A stretch of DNA of 38,824 nucleotides from a virus. The translations under genes were made by a program, and so were the position numbers. Positions within the stretch are counted from its first letter, which is position 1. Every line of letters begins with the position of its first letter. The stretch spans positions 1 through 38,824 of the IMG/VR virus record IMGVR_UViG_3300043410_000709. The stretch is one strand, 5' to 3'. Below, one piece after another: positions 28,994 through 35,999 of this stretch. A model generated the notes under the pieces. That model saw only the letters and a list, made by a program, of their open reading frames with translations. It was not told where the DNA came from and searched no databases.

Positions 28994-30082
28994 TTATGGT
29001 CCCGATCCTGGTACTAGAGTTTTTTGGGTAGCTTCAGTGTTTGAATTGCCACCATTGTTTTTAGGGAATGCTGCTCCAACAATACCGCCGACTGTATTTA
29101 CAATTCCAGAAACTGCTGCCGGACTAGTAATTAATCCTGTAAGTTCTGCCCTAATTCCTGCACCACTCAATTTACCGATATTTTTAGCTGTATTAACTGC
29201 TTTAATTGCTGTTCCTAAGAATCCACCGACACTATCAAATGCTGCACCGCTAGCAATGTCACCGAATACACTTTCAACGCCGTCTAGAACGCCGCCCTCG
29301 CCGAACACGTTAGCAACGCCGCCGCCAGCAACAGTTAACGGGCTAGGCACACTGTCATAATAAAGAGTTGCAAATCCCTTCGGCGTGCCTTGTTTAACTT
29401 CACCTGCTGAATAAACCACAGATTCGTACTCAACGCCCATTGTCATTTCGTTGAAGTCACTAGCTGAATAATCAACTCCGCCGTGTGACCAGTTTGTGAT
29501 TTTAGGATTAACCAAGGTGTATCCAACAAATCTACGACGACTCATTGTATAGATACTAATAGATTTAAAGAAGTCCGCTGACTTTCCTGCCTTATCTAAA
29601 CCGTATCTAAATGCATCTCTACTTTCACCCGACTGCCTTAGGTTAGTTTTAGAGAATGCTAGCTCTGGATTTAATCTATCTTGTACGTAAGTGCTCATGT
29701 ATAATGCCCACATAGCATTCATAATGCCCGCACTATCGTCTCTAAATGTCATAGACAAGCCTTCATATTGAAAGTTCTTGTAAATGATGTGTTTTCTGTT
29801 GTATTGATTCTTGGTTACTGAATCAAATTTATATTTTGGTAAATCAGTACTTTTGATTAAGTACCCAACTTCGTCGGCGTGTCTGTTAGTAAAGACATTT
29901 GACGTTAAAACAGATTTGTCAATTTCAAACCTGACATAGAACATAAACTTGGTTCTAGGAGCAAGTCTGTAATAGTTAGGTAAGAATATCTTTGAAGCGT
30001 GGCGCCAATCGGCTACACCGCCCTTGGGGTTTGTTAATCCGCTACCTACGCCGCTGAGGAATCTTGTGAATTTATCTGCCAT
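28994..30082 (-). CDS. baseplate tail-tube initiator-like protein (gp54/gp48 type)
   Basis: The 362-aa product has the tube-protein-like domain found in gp19/gp54/gp48: LAPRTKFMFYVRFEID (about residues 41-56), EVGYLIKSTDLPKYKFDS (about 71-88), IIYKNFQYEGLSMTFRDDSAG (about 99-119, shown in shortened form as YKNFQYEGLSMTFRDD). The C-terminal third is Gly/Ala/Val-rich and hydrophobic, like gp54. T4 gp54 is 320 aa and starts tail-tube polymerisation on the baseplate. I prefer gp54 but gp48 cannot be excluded. A late octamer (CATAAATA) lies 4 bp before the ATG, right after a strong terminator. Confidence 0.65.
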   Translation of the reverse strand: MADKFTRFLSGVGSGLTNPKGGVADWRHASKIFLPNYYRLAPRTKFMFYVRFEIDKSVLTSNVFTNRHADEVGYLIKSTDLPKYKFDSVTKNQYNRKHIIYKNFQYEGLSMTFRDDSAGIMNAMWALYMSTYVQDRLNPELAFSKTNLRQSGESRDAFRYGLDKAGKSADFFKSISIYTMSRRRFVGYTLVNPKITNWSHGGVDYSASDFNEMTMGVEYESVVYSAGEVKQGTPKGFATLYYDSVPSPLTVAGGGVANVFGEGGVLDGVESVFGDIASGAAFDSVGGFLGTAIKAVNTAKNIGKLSGAGIRAELTGLITSPAAVSGIVNTVGGIVGAAFPKNNGGNSNTEATQKTLVPGSGP

Positions 30083-30086
30083 ATAA

Positions 30087-30094
30087 TATTTATG
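30087..30094 (-). promoter_or_regulatory. late-type promoter CATAAATA, 4 bp before ATG
   Basis: CATAAATA then TTAT then the ATG at 30082; only one base different from the usual 5-bp spacing. The terminator of the gp19 unit ends 10 bp upstream. Confidence 0.6.
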
Positions 30095-30098
30095 TCAC

Positions 30099-30124
30099 AA
30101 AAAAACCCAAGTTAAACTTGGGTT
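30099..30124 (-). terminator. rho-independent terminator after gp19
   Basis: On the minus strand AACCCAAGTT-T-AACTTGGGTT, effectively a 7-bp stem with a GTTTAAC loop, followed by a run of T. It ends the sheath-tube transcription unit. Confidence 0.92.
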
Positions 30125-30144
30125 CTTTTGAATTACTTTTGTAA

Positions 30145-30777
30145 TTAACTGCGGCCTGTTACTGCTTCGCCGATTGTTCTACCAACCAATGCACCAACAC
30201 CACGCTCAATACCAGTACCGTTAGCACCAGCAAATTGAACTGCGTTATCGTATGTGATTGATAATGCAACAGTCATTGGCTCGTTTGTACCGTAGTTAGC
30301 TTCACCGTAGTCTGCACTCTTTAAGAAGCAGCCGTATAGTTCCCACTTTTCTAGTACGCTTGGCTCTAAAGCACCGTTACCACCGTCTAACACTTCAATG
30401 TTAGTTTGGAATTTATAGTCAATACCAGAACGTGCAGAAGCTTGTTCCATGAAGTCAAATTGCTTCTGGATTTGCTGTCCGACTAAACGCTGGATTTGAC
30501 CGTTAGCGTCATCTCTTAGGTTGATAGTAATATCTTCCCAAGCAGGCTTTCCAGCTAGCTTTACTTTCGAGTTGTAAATGTCAATGGCCATTTCTTCGAA
30601 AGTTACAACTGGACGCTTAACGTCAGCAACTTGCTTAGTTAGTTCAGTACTAGCTTCAACACCAAAGCCTAAAAGTACCACTCTAAAGCGATACTTGAGC
30701 TTAGGCATTAGCAGAGCAGTACCCGAGTTACCGCCTGCTGGCGGAACTGAAATCCTATTTAATGAGGTTAATGCCAT
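30145..30777 (-). CDS. 19: tail tube protein gp19
   Basis: The 210-aa protein carries the typical start MALTSLNRISVPPAGG, the tube strand pattern KYRFRVVLLGFG (about residues 27-38), VADVKRPVVTFEEMAIDIYNS (about 49-69, shortened as VKRPVVTFEEMAIDIYNS), WEDITINLRDDANGQ (about 79-93) and a late EVLDG and WELYGCFLKSADYGE (about 144-158). T4 gp19 is 163 aa; aquatic relatives are often near 200. It polymerises as the inner tube of the contractile tail. GGAGAG lies upstream of the ATG as a normal ribosome site; it follows gp18 immediately, and a terminator follows its stop. Confidence 0.93.
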   Translation of the reverse strand: MALTSLNRISVPPAGGNSGTALLMPKLKYRFRVVLLGFGVEASTELTKQVADVKRPVVTFEEMAIDIYNSKVKLAGKPAWEDITINLRDDANGQIQRLVGQQIQKQFDFMEQASARSGIDYKFQTNIEVLDGGNGALEPSVLEKWELYGCFLKSADYGEANYGTNEPMTVALSITYDNAVQFAGANGTGIERGVGALVGRTIGEAVTGRS

Positions 30778-30779
30778 TT

Positions 30780-33700
30780 TTAAATCTCTCCTGTATTCTT
30801 GATACGCAATGGAATGTAGATGAATTCAACTGCTTTAGTTGGTTCAATCGCAATGTCTACATACAATTCATTACGATCAATTCTAGAGTTAGTGTTGTTA
30901 GACTCATCGCATACAACTGCAAAGTCGTACAACGCTCTTAAACCTACCAACTCTAGTAATAGACTTTCTACAGCACCCTTGATCTCATCACGTGTGATCT
31001 TGTCGTTTGGTTCGAAGATGTATGGACGAGCTAGTTTGTTCAACTGGCTACGTAGATATACAACTAAACGAGCTACGTTAATACGATCTAATGCGCTAGC
31101 ATTTCTTGCACGAGTCTTCTGACCGTATGCAACTAAACCTACTCCAACAAAGAATGGAATTGGGTTAATCTTCTGATCATACAATGTATCACGTTGACCT
31201 TCATTCAATGCAACTGACTGGAATTCGCCACTGTCTGCATCAATGTAACCAACTGCTGTTGCGTTAGTAATACCGCCACGACGTGTACCAGCTGGAGCAA
31301 ACCAAGGATAAGAAACCTGATCGCTTAAAGCAATTGTACGTAACATCATGTGTGATGCTGGAACAACTGCGTTTGCACCGCCTAGGTCTGTTGTAAATCC
31401 GTTTGGATAGTAAACAGCACTATATTCGTCATAGCTAACAATACCTGCATCGCCGTTGTCTAATGCGCCATTTGCGTTTGTACCGTAAGCCAACAACGAT
31501 GTTGAGTCGCTTGGTAAACGTAATGGCGTATCACCAACTACGAATGCTGTTAAACCTCTGTCTAGGTTTAAGTTAATTAAGTTGCTGAATGCTTCTGGAT
31601 AACCAGGTGCAGCAATTAGGTTGAAGTTTCTACGCTCTTCATCTCTTGCTTCTGCACTTGTATCAATTGCACTCTTAAGTTTTTGTACAACTAATGCACG
31701 TTGAGCTTTACGTCCAAAGCTACCAGAACCGTCTTCGTTGTTTGGAGAAGCTGTTACCCAACGATCTGGGTTGTATAAGCTCTGTCCTTCACCGGAAACA
31801 TATGCGTCACCTGCTGGTGAATTAGATGAGTCAAATCTTGCGTTGTCAGCTGCTAGATCAACATAGTTGTTAGCATAACGCTTAACGTTACCACCGCTTC
31901 TACGTAGGTTCCATAGTAACATGCCTTTTGGATATAACACTGGATCTGGAGCATCTGTATCTAAGAAGTTGCTTAACGCTAGTTCAGCAATTGTTGCATC
32001 GCCGGCTGCACCGTCGGTATTCCAACGTGCATCAGCAAATAAAACACCTTCTTCGGATGTTTGATCGGTTTTGTCGATCAATTGCCATTCCATCATGTCG
32101 CCGTTCCAGCGGTACATTGTTGGGAAGTTTTCTAAGTCTGCTGTGCTAATCCATAGCTGACCGTTAATTTCATATGTGTCATCTGGTTGACTTGCGGATA
32201 CCACTGGGCCACCTGCATCAGTGTCAGGGAACGCAGAAGCGTGTCTATATCCTACCCAAGTGTTACCGTTATGGTACATAATGTCAACTTCACCAAAGTT
32301 AGGATTGTACCATAGCTGCCCGTCTTGTGCTTCTGCTAATGGAGCATCGTTAGACGCTGTAAATCCGTCAACTGCTAGTGGTTCCCAGTTACTTGCTAGG
32401 TATAGATCTGTGTCTAACTCATAGAAGTTTGCTGTTGTGTTAACATTAAACAATGCAGCAATTGTATCACCGGTGTTGTCTGTTAATCTAATGTCACCAC
32501 CAGTTTTGTGAACTAGTTGAATTCTGTTATCAGCAGTAACTGAAGCTTCAACGTGGTGTAAGCCTAATCCGTTAATTGCTGCTGCAAATAAATCAGCATC
32601 TGTAGCTTCTTCGTCGGCAGCAAATGAAACTTCAACATTGCCGTGTAATGCTAATGCGCCTTTATCAAATTCGTTGATAAAGAATGTATTGTTTACAGCA
32701 AATGTACCTGCTGTTACAATTGCAGAAGTAATAACAGTATTACCTGCTGCTGCTCTTCTCCAAGCTCTAAACGAAGCTGTTGCTGGATTTGCAGGAGTAT
32801 TTGCTTCGGTAGAATTGCTCTGAACAAATAGTGAATCAACAGCAATGTTTACACCACCGCCACTGCGGTCTAGATAATATAAAGCTGCGTGTGTTGAATC
32901 ATAAATTGGAGCACTGTATTCTAACCATGATTTTGTAGCAGAATTCCAACGCTTAACTCTCCAACGAGCACCCTGATTTGGTTCAGTTGTCTTGATCCAT
33001 ACAGAGCCTGTTGGACGAGGTGTTGGTCCTGTAGACTTGTAGTTAGGAACGTTTGTATGAGGAGTTTGCTGTAATGCTGGGCAATAGTATGTTCCAGCAG
33101 TTAATCCTAGTGCTGCTAAGTTAGCAGTATCTGTGTCGATATTTACAGCACCATCAGCATCTGCACCGTTAGATTCAGATGTTTGATCTGCATAAATGTA
33201 TAGATATTTGCCGTTTGTACTAGTCTTTGCAATAATACCGGTAATGTTTAAACCGTTAATTGTATCAGCAACATCACTTAATGTATCGTTCTCTGCAACA
33301 GATACCGGAGTACTGTTAACATACATTGTACCTGCAGAAGCTAACGGAACTGCTACTTCAATTTTGCCGCCGGAAATTGTAGGGTTGCTTAAAGCCCACT
33401 CATTGCTACCAACTTCTACCCAAGCTGCTTGTGCTCCTAAGAATACCTGATCAATTTTATAGTAAACTTTAGCAGCTTCGTAGTTAGTGTTACCTGTTTC
33501 TAATACAACAGCATAATCACCGATAACACCAACGGAATCCTTTGGTCTGTTATTAACAATTTTAGATGTGTTGTCGTTTGTTAGAACGATAGGAGTCTTG
33601 GATGCAAATTTCTGTCCACCAGTTGTAGTTGCAGAAGCTGCGTTCCACTCTTGGATACCCCAAGCTGAAGACTGAGTATCAACCCACCAAGTACCGTCTG

Positions 33701-34091
33701 TTGGTTCTGCTCCCGGGGCGGTTGTTTGAGGTTCAAGTTCGTTTAAGTCAACGTCGGCTCTCATAATGAAAGCAGAGTTACTTACGCCTAAGAAGCTGTA
33801 TGCTGCTAGTAGACCGTACTCATTTCGTTCGCTACCGTGAATCGGTGTTGAACTTGCTGTCTTTTCAAAGAATGGAACACCAAAGGTATCAACCAATTCT
33901 CTTTGACTTGTGACTTTAAACACTTTGCCTGCATTGGCTTGTGTTGTTCCAGCAGCAGTGCCTGTGCCTGCTGCATTAGATTTATTCTCAGCGGTTGCAA
34001 TTACGATTAACGGAGTAGTGCCAGGTTCAGCTGGTGTATAAAAACTCTCGTCGATTACCGTAACTTGTACGCCTGGTGATGTTAGTGCCAT
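30780..34091 (-). CDS. 18: tail sheath protein gp18, greatly enlarged by an insertion
   Basis: The 1,103-aa product starts MALTSPGVQVTVIDESFYT, the usual sheath N-terminus, and ends in the sheath C-terminal domain (INVARLVVYLRSQLNKLARP, then RDEIKGAVESLL and LYVDIAIEPTKAVEFIYIPL). T4 gp18 is 659 aa, so about 450 residues are extra. These lie in the middle (about residues 120-680) and include four Trp-rich units of the form GxLW...W: DGTWWVDTQSSAW (132-144), TGSVWIKTT (361-369) with RWRVKRWNSATKSW, DGQLWYNPN (590-598) with YHNGNTWV, and NGQLWIST (643-650) with YRWNGDMMEW. They probably form surface-exposed beta modules on the contracted or extended sheath. AGGAG precedes the ATG and a late promoter lies 31 bp upstream. 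Confidence 0.9.
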   Translation of the reverse strand: MALTSPGVQVTVIDESFYTPAEPGTTPLIVIATAENKSNAAGTGTAAGTTQANAGKVFKVTSQRELVDTFGVPFFEKTASSTPIHGSERNEYGLLAAYSFLGVSNSAFIMRADVDLNELEPQTTAPGAEPTDGTWWVDTQSSAWGIQEWNAASATTTGGQKFASKTPIVLTNDNTSKIVNNRPKDSVGVIGDYAVVLETGNTNYEAAKVYYKIDQVFLGAQAAWVEVGSNEWALSNPTISGGKIEVAVPLASAGTMYVNSTPVSVAENDTLSDVADTINGLNITGIIAKTSTNGKYLYIYADQTSESNGADADGAVNIDTDTANLAALGLTAGTYYCPALQQTPHTNVPNYKSTGPTPRPTGSVWIKTTEPNQGARWRVKRWNSATKSWLEYSAPIYDSTHAALYYLDRSGGGVNIAVDSLFVQSNSTEANTPANPATASFRAWRRAAAGNTVITSAIVTAGTFAVNNTFFINEFDKGALALHGNVEVSFAADEEATDADLFAAAINGLGLHHVEASVTADNRIQLVHKTGGDIRLTDNTGDTIAALFNVNTTANFYELDTDLYLASNWEPLAVDGFTASNDAPLAEAQDGQLWYNPNFGEVDIMYHNGNTWVGYRHASAFPDTDAGGPVVSASQPDDTYEINGQLWISTADLENFPTMYRWNGDMMEWQLIDKTDQTSEEGVLFADARWNTDGAAGDATIAELALSNFLDTDAPDPVLYPKGMLLWNLRRSGGNVKRYANNYVDLAADNARFDSSNSPAGDAYVSGEGQSLYNPDRWVTASPNNEDGSGSFGRKAQRALVVQKLKSAIDTSAEARDEERRNFNLIAAPGYPEAFSNLINLNLDRGLTAFVVGDTPLRLPSDSTSLLAYGTNANGALDNGDAGIVSYDEYSAVYYPNGFTTDLGGANAVVPASHMMLRTIALSDQVSYPWFAPAGTRRGGITNATAVGYIDADSGEFQSVALNEGQRDTLYDQKINPIPFFVGVGLVAYGQKTRARNASALDRINVARLVVYLRSQLNKLARPYIFEPNDKITRDEIKGAVESLLLELVGLRALYDFAVVCDESNNTNSRIDRNELYVDIAIEPTKAVEFIYIPLRIKNTGEI

Positions 34092-34122
34092 TCCCTAATC
34101 TCCTGGTAATAGTTGCTCATAT

Positions 34123-34130
34123 TATTTAGC
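34123..34130 (-). promoter_or_regulatory. late-type promoter GCTAAATA for gp18 (normal leader)
   Basis: GCTAAATA lies 31 bp before the gp18 ATG and the leader contains AGGAGAT. This is a conventional leadered late gene, unlike its neighbours. Confidence 0.6.
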
Positions 34131-34182
34131 GGTATCTGCTAAAATTGGCTTGTTATACCAGATGAAAAAGGGAACAAAAAGG

Positions 34183-34190
34183 TTTAAATA
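34183..34190 (+). promoter_or_regulatory. late-type promoter TTTAAATA, 5 bp before ATG (plus strand)
   Basis: TTTAAATA then CTACT then ATG 34196. Same geometry as several minus-strand genes. Confidence 0.5.
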
Positions 34191-34195
34191 CTACT

Positions 34196-34531
34196 ATGAG
34201 ACCACTTTGTAAGTGCGGGCAACGACCCAAAGCTGTAAATTACAAGAAAAATGGAAGGACTTATTATAGGAGTCTTTGTGAGATCTGCCTAGCTCAGGGA
34301 TTATACGCTGGAATTCCTAGATGGGCCAGGGCAGGATATAAGATAAAGAATCAGTGCGACAAATGCGGATTTAAAAGTCCGCATCTGGAAGTATTCAAAG
34401 TATTCCATGTAGACGGCGATTTAAATAATTGCCGTGCTACCAATCTAAAAACAGTTTGCGCTAACTGTGCTCAAATACTAGGTAAAGAAGGTATTACTTG
34501 GCGACAAGGAGATCTTGTTGCTGATTACTGA
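34196..34531 (+). CDS. HNH-like double zinc-ribbon protein (111 aa)
   Basis: The 111-aa protein has two pairs of zinc-ligand-like motifs: C5-x-C7 with CEIC (28-31), and CDKC (54-57) with CANC (88-91). Between the second pairs lies FHVDGDLNNC with NLKTVC, the H-x-D/N...N pattern of HNH endonucleases (like T4 gp49, where the core is also flanked by Cys pairs). It could be a small HNH nuclease or a DNA-binding zinc protein; the catalytic residues are only partly convincing. From memory a homologue sits beside gp18 in other aquatic T4-like phages. It converges with the gp1 gene, overlapping by 38 bp. Confidence 0.7.
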   Translation: MRPLCKCGQRPKAVNYKKNGRTYYRSLCEICLAQGLYAGIPRWARAGYKIKNQCDKCGFKSPHLEVFKVFHVDGDLNNCRATNLKTVCANCAQILGKEGITWRQGDLVADY

Positions 34532-35147
34532 ACGTTTTTACTAGTTCTTCCATGTTCATATAGAGTTGACTAATTAGTCCGTTGTTATCAATAACTGCAT
34601 CAAACGTTGTACCTACCCAGGCTGTTTCACTTGCGTGAATTTTACGCATTTTTAAATCTTGTACAGCCCAATTATGCCCGTCATTTGCGGCTACAGCAGT
34701 GTCATACCAGTCGGGCAATTCGCCACGCTGTACCCAAACAATTTTGCCACCTGCTTTGCGTATAGCTTCAATTTCGTTAGGGAATCTGCAATCGCTAATA
34801 ACAACGCTATCTTTGCTGTTACGGATTTTATTTTCCAAACTAGCAATCCAAATATCGTCGTGAAATGCTTTACGACAAACTTCTGTACCCCAGTATTGTA
34901 AGACCCAACGTGGTGTAAGTGTAGGCATATCTAAACGTTCTGCCCACCAAGGGTCTACTTGTTCTCGCCATTCGCGGGCTTCTTTTGTACGCCCTTCTAG
35001 CATAGTTCTATCCCACCCGAACACTGCTGCAACTGCATCTTTTAAAGTTGATGCAAAACTTTCTCTACGGAATTCGTGGAAGTTTTGAAGGTAATCTGCT
35101 ACTGTATCCTTTCCGCTTCCTATAAAGCCACATACACCTATAATCAT
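34494..35147 (-). CDS. 1: deoxynucleoside monophosphate kinase gp1
   Basis: The 217-aa product has the P-loop GFIGSGKDTVAD (7-18), typical of T4 gp1 dNMP kinase (241 aa), followed by REFFAST-like RRESFASTLKDAVAAVFGWDR (shortened; about 28-47), VLQYWGTEVCRKAFHDDIW (about 82-100) and VVISDCRFPNEIEAI (about 113-127). It phosphorylates dTMP, dGMP and, in T4, hydroxymethyl-dCMP, supplying DNA precursors. A sigma70 promoter (TTGACC-18-TATAAT) lies upstream with a leader containing AGAGGA about 7 bases before the ATG, so here the leader is ordinary. It converges with the HNH-like gene. Confidence 0.92.
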   Translation of the reverse strand: MIIGVCGFIGSGKDTVADYLQNFHEFRRESFASTLKDAVAAVFGWDRTMLEGRTKEAREWREQVDPWWAERLDMPTLTPRWVLQYWGTEVCRKAFHDDIWIASLENKIRNSKDSVVISDCRFPNEIEAIRKAGGKIVWVQRGELPDWYDTAVAANDGHNWAVQDLKMRKIHASETAWVGTTFDAVIDNNGLISQLYMNMEELVKTFSNQQQDLLVAK

Positions 35148-35168
35148 AAATTGTCCTCTAGTAGAACA

Positions 35169-35198
35169 ATTATAACAAAAGTGTTATAGAAAGGTCAA
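35169..35198 (-). promoter_or_regulatory. sigma70 promoter of gp1
   Basis: TTGACC (35193-35198), 18-bp spacer and perfect TATAAT (35169-35174) on the minus strand. The -10 and spacer contain an inverted repeat TATAAC-AAAAGT-GTTATA (35171-35188), possibly an operator. Confidence 0.82.
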
Positions 35199-35207
35199 CC
35201 TAGATGT

Positions 35208-35966
35208 TTAACCAATTACAAATGTGTAGCCCTGGCCGCCGGATACTAGAGTTTCTAGTTCTTTAGTTAGACGCTCAATATCTGCAACTGCTTCGCTCTT
35301 CATAGCAGCACCGTTTAAGCTACTTCCGCCCTGTGGTCCTGCAAGTTGTGTAAACTTTTCACGGGCTTGTCCTAGCATCATTTTACAGTTTGCAAGGGTG
35401 TAATCTTTGATCCAAATACCTGCATACGTGTCTTCGATAATAGCAAAGTCAGGTTTTGTATTGTAAACCCAAAGTAAAATCTCTTCACCGCCTCTAGGAC
35501 GCTGTTGAATCATTAACTTACGGCTTTGTGGTTGCCAGGTAAAGTTAATGAAACTACCAAACATTTTGCCCACTAATTCCTGATATTGTGAAAACAATTC
35601 ATAAGTTAGTAGACCACCCATGTTTGTACTGCTTAAAAGATAGGTGTTTGTATAGGCTAAATTAAACGGTTCAAAAACTGTGCCGCCTGACCCATTGCCT
35701 GTACGTGAACCAATGCTACGTCTAAAAATCTGTCGAACTTGTTGGATTTCTTTAGGAAGAATATACTCATTTTGGTCCGCTTGTAACGTCAAAAATGCGT
35801 AACTTTCTTCTACAGCATTATCACTACGCTGGCGAAAAACTGCTAACGCTCTGTTTAGGGCAGTTTCGTAATGTGTAGGGTCTAATTCTACATCAATCAT
35901 GCCATCACCTAGCATGGTTTTGCAGTAGTCGTACACGGCTTGTTTAGATTGATCAATTTGGCTCAT
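35208..35966 (-). CDS. 13: neck protein gp13 (head-tail connector)
   Basis: The 252-aa protein resembles gp13 of aquatic T4-like phages: a helical N-terminus AVYDYCKTMLGDGMIDVEL with ALNRALAVFRQRSDNAVEESY, then a beta region LTLQADQNEYILPKEIQQV and a long middle beta part with FTWQPQSRKLMIQQRPRGGEEILL, and a helical end DYTLANCKMMLGQAREKF. T4 gp13 is 309 aa and, with gp14, closes the portal and receives the tail. Its promoter (GATAAATA) is 5 bp before the ATG with no ribosome site. In T4 genes 13 and 14 are co-directional; here they are divergent. Confidence 0.75.
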   Translation of the reverse strand: MSQIDQSKQAVYDYCKTMLGDGMIDVELDPTHYETALNRALAVFRQRSDNAVEESYAFLTLQADQNEYILPKEIQQVRQIFRRSIGSRTGNGSGGTVFEPFNLAYTNTYLLSSTNMGGLLTYELFSQYQELVGKMFGSFINFTWQPQSRKLMIQQRPRGGEEILLWVYNTKPDFAIIEDTYAGIWIKDYTLANCKMMLGQAREKFTQLAGPQGGSSLNGAAMKSEAVADIERLTKELETLVSGGQGYTFVIG

Positions 35967-35971
35967 AATGT

Positions 35972-35979
35972 TATTTATC
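35972..35979 (-). promoter_or_regulatory. late-type promoter GATAAATA for gp13, 5 bp before ATG
   Basis: GATAAATA then ACATT then the ATG at 35966. Only 5 bp separate it from the divergent plus-strand octamer at 35985-35992. Confidence 0.65.
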
Positions 35980-35984
35980 GTACC

Positions 35985-35992
35985 GCTAAATA
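35985..35992 (+). promoter_or_regulatory. late-type promoter GCTAAATA for gp14, 7 bp before ATG
   Basis: GCTAAATA then TACTACT then ATG 36000. Two bases longer than the usual 5-bp spacing. No ribosome site before the ATG. Confidence 0.6.
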
Positions 35993-35999
35993 TACTACT

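Noticed and set aside
34082-34120. A 12-codon ORF overlapping the start of gp18.
   Set aside because: The predicted transcription start from GCTAAATA (about 34117) lies downstream of its ATG, so it should not be on the message.
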